Shown in pieces: positions 25,937-35,253 of a DNA stretch of 64,000 nucleotides (positions within the stretch are counted from its first letter, which is position 1; each line of letters begins with the position of its first letter). The translations under genes were made by a program, and so were the position numbers. Below the pieces are notes generated by a model. That model ran no database searches. It had not been told where the DNA came from and saw only the letters and a list, made by a program, of their open reading frames with translations. Source of the DNA: an uncultured Bacteroidales bacterium (lineage in GTDB: Bacteria > Bacteroidota > Bacteroidia > Bacteroidales > Muribaculaceae); NCBI GenBank assembly GCA_902792895.1, contig CADBBK010000004.1:124464-188463 (forward strand). The letters are read 5' to 3'.

Positions 25937-27385
25937 ATGAAATTATTGAAATATATCATGATTGCAGGTCTGCTGATGGTGGGTGCCACCTCCTGCAACA
26001 ATTGGTTGGACATTCAGCCCGAGAGCACACTGCCCGAGTCGGATGTCGATTACTCCAAGACCAGCGAGATGTATATGCCCGTGTCGGGTGTCTATGCCAA
26101 GCTGCGCACTGGCGGCATGCACTGGGTCATCTGGCCCTTGACCATCGTGCGTGACGGTGACGTGTGGAGCGGGCGTGTCGACGACCAGGGTCTGCTCGTG
26201 GACTTCGGCAACTTCAGGTATGACAACTCATTCTGGGGCCTCAACGAGATGTGGAACCAGTACTACGGCATGATTAAGGTGGCCAACGGAGCCCTCATGT
26301 CACTCGACTCCTACGCCGAGTTCATCTCCAACGATGCCGACCGCGCTAACTACCGCGCCTACTGCGGTGAGGTGCGCATCCTGCGCGCCTATGCCTACTA
26401 CAGGCTGACGCAGGCCTTCGGCGACGTGACCATCCTGCGCGACAACAACCAGAGCGACCTCACGCGTTCGACCAAGGATGCCGTGGAGCGCTACATGCTC
26501 GAGGATCTGCAGTATGCCATCGACAACTGCCCCAAGGTGCGCCCCAACGAGGCTTCACACTTTGGTGCCGTGACGGCCTACACGGCCGAGGCTCTGGCTG
26601 CCAAGATTCGCTTGAACCGCGGCGAGTATGCCCAGGCCGAGGCCTTGACCGACGATATCATCGCCAGCAACAAGTTCCAGCTCTACAGCGACTTCTACAA
26701 CCTGTTTAAGATTCCCGGCAAGATGTGTAACGAGAGTCTGATGGAGTGCCAGTGCACCGACTTCGGTCAGAGCAGCGGCGACATGGTTGACGCCGACCAG
26801 TGGTTTGTATTCCAGGGTCCTGGTAACCTGGGCGGTTGGAACTTTGTGGGCATCACCGATAAGTTCATCAGCTGGGCTCAGAACCGTGGCGAGACCATCC
26901 GCCTCGAGACCTCGGTACTCTTCGGCGGCACAACCACCCGCGACGGAGACGAGATCAATGTCATGGGCAATGTCAACAATACCAACACCTGGAACGGTAA
27001 GGCTTACACGCCGACCAACCAGCTGACTCCCGGCCGCACCAAATACGGTTCCAACAACAACATCCGCATCCTGCGCTATGCCGACGTGCTGCTGATCAAC
27101 GCCGAGGCTAAGGTGCGCCAGGGCAAGAATGGCGACCAGCCGTTCAACCAGGTGCGCACACGCGCCCAAATGCCGACGATGAGCAATGTCACGGTTGACC
27201 AGATTCTCGACGAGCGCCGCATGGAGCTCGTGTGCGAGTGGGGTGAGCGCTATAACGACCTCGTCCGCACAGGCCTCGCTGCCAGCGTGCTCAGTGGCTG
27301 GAACGAGAGCGTGAAGTACTATCCGCTGCCGCTGTCTCAGCTCCAGACCGTGCCCACCCTGGCTAACGATCCCAAGACTGAGTAA
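25937..27385 (+). CDS. susD: SusD/RagB-family glycan-binding lipoprotein
   Basis: 482 residues. A lipoprotein signal ends in GATSC (Cys 20), placing it on the cell surface. The TPR-rich N-terminal half includes AYCGEVRILRAYAYYRLTQA, a hallmark of SusD. The C-terminal end has the usual ILDERRMELVCEWGERYNDL and a short tail (LANDPKTE). It pairs with the SusC transporter upstream as the lid and ligand-binding partner. A strong hairpin with five T residues follows (27409-27457), so later genes are probably made at a lower level. Confidence 0.95.
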   Translation: MKLLKYIMIAGLLMVGATSCNNWLDIQPESTLPESDVDYSKTSEMYMPVSGVYAKLRTGGMHWVIWPLTIVRDGDVWSGRVDDQGLLVDFGNFRYDNSFWGLNEMWNQYYGMIKVANGALMSLDSYAEFISNDADRANYRAYCGEVRILRAYAYYRLTQAFGDVTILRDNNQSDLTRSTKDAVERYMLEDLQYAIDNCPKVRPNEASHFGAVTAYTAEALAAKIRLNRGEYAQAEALTDDIIASNKFQLYSDFYNLFKIPGKMCNESLMECQCTDFGQSSGDMVDADQWFVFQGPGNLGGWNFVGITDKFISWAQNRGETIRLETSVLFGGTTTRDGDEINVMGNVNNTNTWNGKAYTPTNQLTPGRTKYGSNNNIRILRYADVLLINAEAKVRQGKNGDQPFNQVRTRAQMPTMSNVTVDQILDERRMELVCEWGERYNDLVRTGLAASVLSGWNESVKYYPLPLSQLQTVPTLANDPKTE

Positions 27386-27408
27386 GTCCTAAAATTCATG
27401 AATCGATC

Positions 27409-27457
27409 CACAGGCAGGGTGACACACCCCCCGAGGCGGTGCCCTGCCTGTGTTTTT
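27409..27457 (+). terminator. Hairpin plus T-tract after susD
   Basis: CACAGGCAGGG (27409-27419) pairs with CCCTGCCTGTG (27442-27452), followed by TTTTT. It sits between susD and the glycosidase genes with the same orientation on both sides, so it is likely a partial terminator that favours susCD expression. Confidence 0.8.
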
Positions 27458-27472
27458 ATCTAACAAAACGCA

Positions 27473-29575
27473 ATGAACCGTTTACTAGCCATCATCGCGG
27501 CAGCAGTCGCACTCAATGCCTGGGCCACAACCGACTCGGTCAAGGTTGTCAAGGGCCAGGTGAGTGATTATTTCATACCCGTGGTCACCGACTACCAGGT
27601 AACCGGTGTTGTGGCCGATGAACAAGGCCTGCCCTTAGAGGGGGCTACCGTGATGTGGCTCTATAGCCCGGCTCATTGCAACACCGATGCCCAGGGCCGT
27701 TATTCGCTCACGGGCACCGACCATGACAGCCTGCTGTGCATCCATTATCCGGGCAAGGAAATGACTGTAGTCACGCGGGCTGCTACTCAGCGACAGGTAA
27801 ACATCACGTTGCCTATCAAGACCAGCGGCAGCCTTGCCGCTCCACGCCGTGAAGCCCAAGCCACGCGTTGGTATGATCCCCGCAACACTGCTACCAGCAC
27901 CTATTGCAATCCGCTCAACATCAGTTACAACTACGAGCCCTGGAACAACAACACCCGCCAGGGTGGCTCGTTCCGCTCGAGTGCCGACCCCATGGCGCTG
28001 ACCTACCAGGGCGAGTACTACCTGTTCTCGACCAACCAGGGCGGTTTCCACTATTCCCGCAACCTGAGTGACTGGGAATTCTGCCAAGCCTCGTTCCAGC
28101 GCTATCCCGCCGATGACGACGAGTGCGCTCCCGCCGCATGGGTAGTGGGTGACACGCTGTTTTACACGGGTTCGACCTACGAAGGCCTGCCCATCTGGTA
28201 TTCCACCCACCCCAAGAGCGGCCGCTGGCGCCGTGCGGTGGAACGCAACACACTGCCCACCTGGGACCCCTACGTCTTCCTCGATGATGACGGACGACTC
28301 TACGAATACTATGGCTCGAGCAACGAATATCCCCTCAAGGGCGTTGAAATCAGCCGAGACGATTTTACCCCCATCAGCAAGATTTACGACCTCGTGCGGC
28401 TGCATCCCGACCGCCATGGCTGGGAACGCTTCGGGATGAACAATGACGACGAGGTGACGCTCAAGCCTTTTACCGAGGGCGCTTTCATGACCAAGCATGG
28501 CGGCAAGTACTACCTGCAGTATGGCGCGCCCGGCACTGAGTTCAAGGTGTATGCCGACGGTGTCTATGTGAGTGACCATCCGCTGGGACCGTTCTCCTAT
28601 CAACAGCACAACCCGATGAGTTACAAGCCCGGCGGCTTTGTGCAGGGTGTGGGCCACGGTGGCACCTTTGCCGACCTGCAGGGCAACTATTGGCACGTGG
28701 GCACCTGTATGCTGTCGCTCAAGTACAAGTTTGAGCGCCGCATCGGCCTCTACCCCACCGCTTTTGATGCCGACGGGGTGATGTACTGCAACACGGCCTT
28801 CGGTGACTACCCCTGCTGGAACGCCGACCGCGACATCAAGAATCCCGTCGAGCGTTTCACGGGTTGGATGCTCCTCTCCTATGGCAAACCCTGTACCGTG
28901 TCAAGCACCGACAGCACCTTGACAGCCGCCAGCCTCACCGACGAGAACATGCGCACCTACTGGAGCGCTGCCAGCGGCGGTCCGGACGAGTGGGTGATGA
29001 TTGACCTGGGCAGCATGTGCGAGGTGAGGGCCCTGCAACTCAACTTCTATGACCACAAGACGGTGCAGCACAACCGCGCCAACGACATCTACTACCAGTA
29101 CAGCGTTTGGGCCAGCGACAATGGCCACGACTGGACACTGGTTGTCGATAAGAGTGATAACGACCGTGATGTACCGCATGACTATATCGAACTGTGCGAA
29201 CCGCTCAACACCCGTTTTCTGCGCATCAGTAACATCCACATGCCATCGGGCGGCAACTTCTGCCTGAGCGAGGTGCGGGTTTTCGGCAAGGCTGCGGGTG
29301 CGTTGCCCCAGACAGTGAAAAAGTTCACCGCCAAGCGCGACAAGGCCGACCGCCGCAACGCTATGATTACATGGGCAGCGGTCGATGGAGCCTATGGCTA
29401 CAACATCTATTACGGCATTACCCCCGACAAACTCTACCACTGCATCACCGTCAACGGCGACACACAATATGACCTGCGCGGCCTGGACCTGGGCACCGAT
29501 TACTACTTCGCCATCGAAGCCCTGGCCGAGACCGGTGTGGGCCCGCGTTCCAAAATCGTCAAAATCAACCATTAA
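27473..29575 (+). CDS. Secreted GH43-like glycoside hydrolase with F5/8 (discoidin) and FN3 domains
   Basis: 700 residues. Signal peptide about 1-18; a small CarboxypepD_reg-like domain about 42-115; five-bladed GH43-type catalytic domain about 145-450; discoidin domain about 468-603 (CTVSSTDSTLTAASLTDENM, EWVMIDLGSMCEVRALQLNF, ISNIHMPSGGNFCLSEVRVFG); FN3 about 615-697. Candidate acidic residues are D172 (SADPMALT), D265 (TWDPYVFLDDDG) and E335 (TEGAFM), in the order base, modulator, acid of GH43. Substrate specificity is not readable. It is unexpected next to GH144/GH3 enzymes that act on beta-1,2-glucan. It is the first enzyme gene after susD. Confidence 0.85.
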   Translation: MNRLLAIIAAAVALNAWATTDSVKVVKGQVSDYFIPVVTDYQVTGVVADEQGLPLEGATVMWLYSPAHCNTDAQGRYSLTGTDHDSLLCIHYPGKEMTVVTRAATQRQVNITLPIKTSGSLAAPRREAQATRWYDPRNTATSTYCNPLNISYNYEPWNNNTRQGGSFRSSADPMALTYQGEYYLFSTNQGGFHYSRNLSDWEFCQASFQRYPADDDECAPAAWVVGDTLFYTGSTYEGLPIWYSTHPKSGRWRRAVERNTLPTWDPYVFLDDDGRLYEYYGSSNEYPLKGVEISRDDFTPISKIYDLVRLHPDRHGWERFGMNNDDEVTLKPFTEGAFMTKHGGKYYLQYGAPGTEFKVYADGVYVSDHPLGPFSYQQHNPMSYKPGGFVQGVGHGGTFADLQGNYWHVGTCMLSLKYKFERRIGLYPTAFDADGVMYCNTAFGDYPCWNADRDIKNPVERFTGWMLLSYGKPCTVSSTDSTLTAASLTDENMRTYWSAASGGPDEWVMIDLGSMCEVRALQLNFYDHKTVQHNRANDIYYQYSVWASDNGHDWTLVVDKSDNDRDVPHDYIELCEPLNTRFLRISNIHMPSGGNFCLSEVRVFGKAAGALPQTVKKFTAKRDKADRRNAMITWAAVDGAYGYNIYYGITPDKLYHCITVNGDTQYDLRGLDLGTDYYFAIEALAETGVGPRSKIVKINH

Positions 29576-29588
29576 CCTGTAAGTATAT

Positions 29589-30959
29589 ATGAACAAACTC
29601 ATTTTGAAATCTCTCGCACTCATCCTGCTGATGGTGTTCACCGCCTGCAAGGGCGAGGGCAGCACCACCCCCAAGGAGCCCGTCCCTGAAGATGAACAGA
29701 CGCGGCCTGCCACATTTGCCAGCGACGATGCCATGCTGGACTATATCCAGCGTGTCCACTTCAACTACATGTGGGACGGTGCCGAACCCACGTCAGGCCT
29801 GGCCAGGGAGCGCATCCACCTCGACGGGGAGTACCCCGAGCATGACCAGGACGTGGTGACCACGGGAGGCAGCGGATTTGGCATCGCCGGACTGGTGGTG
29901 GCCATGGAACGCGGTTTCATCACCCGCGACCAAGGCATCAAGCGGCTGGAGCGCATCGTGGACTTCCTGGAGCGCGCCGACCGTTTCCATGGCGTGTGGC
30001 CTCACTGGCTACATGGCCCCACGGGCAAGGTGAAACCATTTGGACAGAAAGACAATGGCGGCGACATCGTGGAGAGCAGTTTCCTGATGCAAGGCCTGTT
30101 GTGCGCCCGGCAGTACCTGAAGGGTGACACCGATGCCGAAAAGAGCCTCGTTCAGCGCATCAACGCCCTGTGGCAAGGCATGGAATTTGACTGGTACACG
30201 CGCGGCGGGCAAGACGTCATCTACTGGCACTGGTCGCCCGAGTATGAGTGGGAGATGAATTTCCCGCTCGAGGGCTACAACGAGTGCCTCATCGTGTATG
30301 TGCTGGCAGCAGCCTCCCCCACCCACTCCGTCCCCGCCTCGTGCTATCACAAGGGCTGGGCTCGCAGTGGCGTCATCAAGAGCAATGCAGCCCCCTACGG
30401 CTATCCGCTGGAACTCAAGCACAATGGTGCCGAGCAGACCGGTGGTCCGCTGTTTTGGGCACATTATAGTTGGTTTGGCTTGTGCCCCAAGGGGCTGAAG
30501 GACCAATATGCCGACTACTGGAACGTGGTGCGCAACCACGCCATGAGCAACTACCGCTATTGCGTCGATAATCCGAAGAAATATACCGGCTACGGCCCTG
30601 ACTGCTGGGGCCTGACTGCCAGCTACTCCGTCGAGGGCTATTCGGCCCACAGCCCAGGCAACGACTTGGGTGTCATCACGCCCACTGCCGCCCTGTCCTC
30701 GTTCCCCTATACGCCCGAGGAGTCGATGGCAGCCCTCAAGGGCTTCTATGCCCGCGGTGAGTCCATCTGGGGCAAGTATGGCTTCTACGATGCCTTCAGC
30801 CCGGTAAGCGGCTGGACGCTGCCCCGCTATCTGGCCATCGACCAGTGCACCATCGCCCCGATGATTGAGAACTACCGCACGGGGCTGCTATGGAACTTGT
30901 TTATGAGTTGCCCCGAGGTGCAGCAGGGCCTTGAGAAGCTTGGTTTCACGCATCAGTAA
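29589..30959 (+). CDS. GH144-type glucanase lipoprotein (glycoamylase family)
   Basis: 456 residues with a lipoprotein signal (LLMVFTACKG; Cys 20). The body matches the glycoamylase Pfam group that defines GH144: FNYMWDGAEPTSGLARER, TTGGSGFGIAGLVVAMERGF, VWPHWLHGPTGKVKPFG, GGDIVESSFLMQGLLCARQY, NECLIVYVLAAASP, GPDCWGLTASY. Characterised GH144 enzymes are endo-beta-1,2-glucanases releasing sophorooligosaccharides. It starts 14 nt after the GH43-like gene and is followed after 51 nt by GH3, as in other Bacteroides beta-1,2-glucan loci. The assignment to the family is strong; the exact substrate is inference. Confidence 0.9.
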   Translation: MNKLILKSLALILLMVFTACKGEGSTTPKEPVPEDEQTRPATFASDDAMLDYIQRVHFNYMWDGAEPTSGLARERIHLDGEYPEHDQDVVTTGGSGFGIAGLVVAMERGFITRDQGIKRLERIVDFLERADRFHGVWPHWLHGPTGKVKPFGQKDNGGDIVESSFLMQGLLCARQYLKGDTDAEKSLVQRINALWQGMEFDWYTRGGQDVIYWHWSPEYEWEMNFPLEGYNECLIVYVLAAASPTHSVPASCYHKGWARSGVIKSNAAPYGYPLELKHNGAEQTGGPLFWAHYSWFGLCPKGLKDQYADYWNVVRNHAMSNYRYCVDNPKKYTGYGPDCWGLTASYSVEGYSAHSPGNDLGVITPTAALSSFPYTPEESMAALKGFYARGESIWGKYGFYDAFSPVSGWTLPRYLAIDQCTIAPMIENYRTGLLWNLFMSCPEVQQGLEKLGFTHQ

Positions 30960-31010
30960 ATCACAACATATCCCGTATATCAAGAAACTATCAACTAAAA
31001 ATCCGATGAT

Positions 31011-33284
31011 ATGACAAGAATCAAGACCATTTTATTCACACTGGCACTGGCGCTTGGCGCCCTGACGGCACAGGCGGCCGATCGAGCCACAATGGACCAG
31101 TTCATCGACAACCTGATGGCCAAGATGACACTGCAAGAGAAAATCGGACAACTCAACCTTCCAGTTACCGGCGACATCATCACCGGGTCGACGGTCAGCG
31201 GCGACGTTGTCGGCAAAATCAAGGCTGGACAGGTGGGCGGCCTGTTCAACATGAAGGGCGTGCAGAGCATCCGCGCCCTGCAGGAAGTCGCCGTCAAGCA
31301 GAGCCGCCTGGGCATCCCGCTGATCTTCGGCATGGATGTAATCCACGGCTATGAAACGGTATTCCCCATCCCTCTGGCCCTGTCCATGAGTTGGGACATG
31401 GATGGCATCCGCAACTCGGCACACATCGCTGCACTCGAGGCCACCGCCGATGGCATCTGCTGGACCTTCAGCCCCATGGTGGACATCTGCCGTGAGCCGC
31501 GCTGGGGACGCATGAGCGAGGGCAACGGCGAGGACCCCTTCCTGGGTTCGGCCATCTGCCGTGCGATGATTGAGGGCTACCAGGGCGCTGACCTGGCCGA
31601 CAAGGCCACGATGATGGCCTGTGTGAAGCACTTTGCCCTCTACGGCGCCCCCGAGGCTGGCCGTGACTACAACACGGTGGACATGAGCCGCGTGCGCATG
31701 TTCAACGAGTATTTCCCGCCCTACAAGGCCGGCGTGGAAGCCGGGGCAGGCAGTTACATGACCTCGTTCAACGTCATCGACTATATCCCCGCCACGGGCA
31801 ACCGCTGGCTCATGACCGAGGTGCTGCGTGACCGTTGGGGATTTGACGGCTTTGTCGTGACCGACTACACCGCCATCAGCGAGATGATCAACCACGGCAT
31901 GGGCGACCTGCAGACCGTTTCGGCGCTCGCGCTCAAGGCGGGTACCGACATGGACATGGTGGCCGACGGCTTCCTGGGTACGCTCGAGAAATCCCTCAAC
32001 GAGGGCAAGGTGACCATGGAGGACATCGACAAGGCTTGCCGCCGCATCCTCGAGGCCAAGTACAAACTGGGCCTGTTTGAAGATCCCTACCGCTACCTGG
32101 ACGCTAAGCGCGCCAAGAAAGAAATCTACACCGACGAGCACCGCGCCGCAGCCCGCCAACTGGCCACCGAGACGTTTGTCCTGCTGCAGAACAAGGAGGG
32201 CGTGCTGCCCCTGAAACGCACGGGCAAAATCGCTCTTGTCGGCCCGTTGGCCAACACCCGCGCCAACATGCCCGGCACCTGGAGCGTGGCAGCCGCCAGC
32301 GACCGCTACAGCACGCTGCTCGAGGCCATGCGCCGTGCTGTGGGCGACAAGGCCGAGGTGATGTATGCCAAGGGCTGCAACGTGTGCTATGACGCTGAAC
32401 TGGAGAAGAACTCGACAATGTTCGGGCGCGAGATGCGCGACGGACGTCCTGTCGATGTCATGCGCGACGAGGCCGTGCGCATCGCCCGGGAGTGTGACGT
32501 GATTGTCGCCGCTATGGGCGAGCCCAGCGAGATGTCAGGCGAGAGCAGTTCACGCAGCGACCTGTCGATTCTGGATGCCCAGAAGGACCTGCTCGAGGCC
32601 CTCAAGGCCACCGGCATACCCATCGTACTGCTCAACTTCTCGGGACGAGCCACCGTCATGGACTGGGAGGTGGAGAACATTCCCACCATCCTCAACGTGT
32701 GGTTCGGTGGCAGTGAGGCGGCCGACGCCATCTGTGACGTGGTATTCGGCGACGTGGCACCCAGCGGCAAACTCACCGTCACCATGCCGCGCAGCGTGGG
32801 TCAGGTGCCCATCTATTACAACCACCTGAACACGGGACGCCCCAACCCGCAGTGGTTCTCCAAGTTCACCTCCAACTACCTGGATGTGCCCAACGACCCG
32901 CTGTTCCCCTTCGGCTACGGCTTGAGTTACACCACGTTCCAGTATGGCCCGCTCACACTGAGCAGCGACGCGATGACCGCCAGCGGCACCATCAACGCAT
33001 CGGTTACTGTGACCAACACAGGCAGCGTCGAGGGCGCCGAGGTCGTGCAACTCTACATCCGTGATATGGTGGGCAGCATCGCCCGTCCCGTTCAGGAGCT
33101 CAAGGGGTTTGAGCGCATCAACCTCAAGCCCGGCGAGAGCCGCAACGTCACCTTTGCCATCAATGCCGAGCTGCTCAAGTTCTACAACGCAAATCTCGAC
33201 TACGTGTGCGAACCCGGTGACTTTGAGGTCATGATTGGTCCCGACAGCCGCAACGTGCAGCGCAAGACCTTCACCCTGCGCTAA
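31011..33284 (+). CDS. bglX: GH3 beta-glucosidase, BglX type
   Basis: 757 residues with signal peptide 1-22. Domain order is that of BglX: TIM-barrel (IPLIFGMDVIHGYETVFPIP, EPRWGRMSEGNGEDPFLGS, CVKHFALYG, GRDYNT), nucleophile Asp about 285 in GFVVTDYTAI, an alpha/beta sandwich containing GEPSEMSGESSSRSDL where the acid/base Glu should lie, and a C-terminal FN3-like domain (VTVTNTGSVEGAEVVQLYI). It removes glucose from non-reducing ends of oligosaccharides in the periplasm. In this locus it would finish what the GH144 enzyme starts. A related GH3 from B. thetaiotaomicron acts on beta-1,2-glucooligosaccharides. Confidence 0.93.
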   Translation: MTRIKTILFTLALALGALTAQAADRATMDQFIDNLMAKMTLQEKIGQLNLPVTGDIITGSTVSGDVVGKIKAGQVGGLFNMKGVQSIRALQEVAVKQSRLGIPLIFGMDVIHGYETVFPIPLALSMSWDMDGIRNSAHIAALEATADGICWTFSPMVDICREPRWGRMSEGNGEDPFLGSAICRAMIEGYQGADLADKATMMACVKHFALYGAPEAGRDYNTVDMSRVRMFNEYFPPYKAGVEAGAGSYMTSFNVIDYIPATGNRWLMTEVLRDRWGFDGFVVTDYTAISEMINHGMGDLQTVSALALKAGTDMDMVADGFLGTLEKSLNEGKVTMEDIDKACRRILEAKYKLGLFEDPYRYLDAKRAKKEIYTDEHRAAARQLATETFVLLQNKEGVLPLKRTGKIALVGPLANTRANMPGTWSVAAASDRYSTLLEAMRRAVGDKAEVMYAKGCNVCYDAELEKNSTMFGREMRDGRPVDVMRDEAVRIARECDVIVAAMGEPSEMSGESSSRSDLSILDAQKDLLEALKATGIPIVLLNFSGRATVMDWEVENIPTILNVWFGGSEAADAICDVVFGDVAPSGKLTVTMPRSVGQVPIYYNHLNTGRPNPQWFSKFTSNYLDVPNDPLFPFGYGLSYTTFQYGPLTLSSDAMTASGTINASVTVTNTGSVEGAEVVQLYIRDMVGSIARPVQELKGFERINLKPGESRNVTFAINAELLKFYNANLDYVCEPGDFEVMIGPDSRNVQRKTFTLR

Positions 33285-33310
33285 CCCGCAAGCGACACCG
33301 CATCACAGCG

Positions 33311-33347
33311 AGCCCCAAGAGCCCATTATGGACTTTTGGGGTTCACT
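33311..33347 (+). terminator. Imperfect hairpin after the GH3 gene
   Basis: AGCCCCAAGAG...CTTTTGGGGTT forms an imperfect stem without a T-tract. It is the only terminator candidate at the end of the PUL. Confidence 0.4.
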
Positions 33348-33431
33348 GTTGATACCTGCGACTGATACCCGTTTACAATAGGTTTTGTTGAAAAAACGGG
33401 GGCAAGGAAGGCATGGCTTATCAAAAATGAC

Positions 33432-33439
33432 TATATTTG
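33432..33439 (+). promoter_or_regulatory. Promoter -7 box for the beta-helix gene
   Basis: TATATTTG, matching TAnnTTTG, about 75 nt before ATG 33515. It shows that the longer in-frame start at 33437 lies at or upstream of the transcript start and is wrong. Confidence 0.5.
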
Positions 33440-33514
33440 TACCCTCATGTCAAGGGAAAAAGATTTCTTTTGCCTACTATCAACCACTTATTAACCAATA
33501 AACTATCAACTTTT

Positions 33515-34897
33515 ATGAAGAAATTCTACTCTTTCCTGCTCATGGCAGCCGTGGCTGTTGGAGCAATGGCCGATGACTTCGTGAGCGATGGCACCGGCAA
33601 CGTGTACACCTTCAACGCCTTGAGCCAGATTGAGGGCACCGGCGTGACCTTGCAGGACGACGGCTCCTACCTCGTCGCTGCCGACTTCACCATCAGCGAG
33701 GGCGACGTGCTGCAACTGCAGAACAACGACCTCATCAAGATGGGCAACAACGTGAGGATTACCGTCAATGGTGATGCCGACTTCGCTCCCGCCGACACCG
33801 CTGTCGTGACGCGCGACGCTGAGGATTCCAACCCCAAGGGTTTCTGGATGCTGGGCGACAACGGCAATGCCAACCTCAAGAACGTGACCTTTGAATATGT
33901 GGGCGTGACCTTCGGCGGCATCAACTCCAGCCTGCACGCCGACAACTGCACCTTCACCCTGTACAACGGCAAGCTGAACAGTTCGGGTGCCCTTGGTTTC
34001 AACGCTTCCTGTGACAACAACGTCGTGGAGAACTGCTACTTCATCGAGAACACCCTCAATGCCATCGGTAACGGTGCCACCAATCCCGTGGGCATCATCA
34101 TCCGCAACTGCCTCTTCTGGCACAACACCACCGCCAACCGCAACAAGCCCCAAATCAACCTGACCGTGGGTGGTGACTATGACGTGCTCATCGAGAACAA
34201 CGACATCATCGGCGGCCAGTTCAACCTCTCGGGTGGTATTGCACTGAGCAACATGATGGGTCTGGCTCACAGCGGCACCAACATCATTGAGAACAACTAC
34301 ATCGCCGACAACCGCTACGGCATCACCACCATCGGCGGTGTTGACGCCATCATCCGCAACAATAAGATGATTGACAACTGCTATGAGTCCAACCCCAACA
34401 ACGGCGGCAGCTGCATCAGCGTCTATGACAGCAGCAGTAGCAGCAACATCTACATCGAGGGCAACTGGATGGAAGGCGGCCTGTGGGGCATCACCATCGT
34501 CACCGGTGCTCCCAACGTCAACCTCGGTAAGGTCGATGACCCCGAGGCCGAGGACTACAACCCCGGCAACAACACCTTCGTGAACAACGGATTTGACAAC
34601 ACGTACTATGACCTGTACAACAACGGTACGGCCGATGTCTATGCTCAGGGCAACACTTGGAACGTAGCCGAGCAGACCGAGGAGAACATCGAGGAAGTCA
34701 TCTACCACCAGGTGGATGATCCCAGCAAGGGCCTCGTCATCTTCATGCCGCCCCACCAGGAGGACGACACCGCAGTCGAGGAAGTCAGCGCTGCCCAGCA
34801 GACCGACAACCGCTACTACAACCTCATGGGCCAGCCCACCGAGAATCCCACCAACGGCATCTACATCCACAACGGCAAGAAGATCCTCGTCAAGTGA
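33515..34897 (+). CDS. Secreted right-handed beta-helix protein with Por-type C-terminal tail
   Basis: 460 residues from ATG 33515. Signal peptide 1-19 (MKKFYSFLLMAAVAVGAMA). The body is rich in short repeats with I.NN and N.F. patterns (VRITVNGDAD, LHADNCTF, IIRNCLFWHN, VLIENNDIIGG, IIENNYIADNRYG, IIRNNKMIDN), typical of parallel beta-helix (polysaccharide lyase/pectinase-like) folds. The end YYNLMGQPTENPTNGIYI, then HNGKKILVK, resembles short type IX secretion sorting tails. No catalytic residues can be assigned. The gene has its own TATATTTG promoter box (33432-33439) and follows the PUL, so it may or may not be part of it. Confidence 0.82.
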   Translation: MKKFYSFLLMAAVAVGAMADDFVSDGTGNVYTFNALSQIEGTGVTLQDDGSYLVAADFTISEGDVLQLQNNDLIKMGNNVRITVNGDADFAPADTAVVTRDAEDSNPKGFWMLGDNGNANLKNVTFEYVGVTFGGINSSLHADNCTFTLYNGKLNSSGALGFNASCDNNVVENCYFIENTLNAIGNGATNPVGIIIRNCLFWHNTTANRNKPQINLTVGGDYDVLIENNDIIGGQFNLSGGIALSNMMGLAHSGTNIIENNYIADNRYGITTIGGVDAIIRNNKMIDNCYESNPNNGGSCISVYDSSSSSNIYIEGNWMEGGLWGITIVTGAPNVNLGKVDDPEAEDYNPGNNTFVNNGFDNTYYDLYNNGTADVYAQGNTWNVAEQTEENIEEVIYHQVDDPSKGLVIFMPPHQEDDTAVEEVSAAQQTDNRYYNLMGQPTENPTNGIYIHNGKKILVK

Positions 34898-34928
34898 GAT
34901 TAAGCTGTTAGCTATCGACATTTACAAC

Positions 34929-34965
34929 GAGCCGCGGCCTATTTGCTAGGTCGCGGCTCTGTTTA
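34929..34965 (+). terminator. Terminator after the beta-helix gene
   Basis: GAGCCGCGGCCTA pairs with TAGGTCGCGGCTC around a TTTGC loop, with one mismatch, then TGTTTAATA. The following 34966-35190 is AT-rich and holds no gene that I can see. Confidence 0.65.
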
Positions 34966-35193
34966 ATAACCTACCATAAACCACAATTCTAAAAAACTTG
35001 ACAATCCTGCTTTTTGAAATGCGAATGAAGCTAATTAGACTGACTTTTCAATCCTTTGATTTGCAGAATAATTAACACAACTTGTTATTTATCAACTAAT
35101 TAAATTTACTCTTATTGTCTTTCTTGTCTTCCAAACACATACAAGAGAATCAGAAACTAAGGGCTAGGGAATGAGAAAGTTGAAACTTTTTTG

Positions 35194-35201
35194 TACCTTT
35201 G
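35194..35201 (+). promoter_or_regulatory. metG: Promoter -7 box for metG
   Basis: TACCTTTG, 52 nt before ATG 35254. No good TTTG box is at the expected distance. Confidence 0.5.
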
Positions 35202-35253
35202 CAGGCTAAATAATAAGAATAACAACAAACTACATAACACTAAGAACATCACA

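Noticed and set aside
33506-34921. 471-codon minus-strand open frame opposite the beta-helix gene
   Set aside because: Val/Asp/Gly-rich shadow; the plus-strand frame has a signal peptide, a promoter and a sorting tail.
35080-35200. Possible tRNA or small RNA ahead of metG
   Set aside because: No cloverleaf or T-loop motif; the stretch is only AT-rich.
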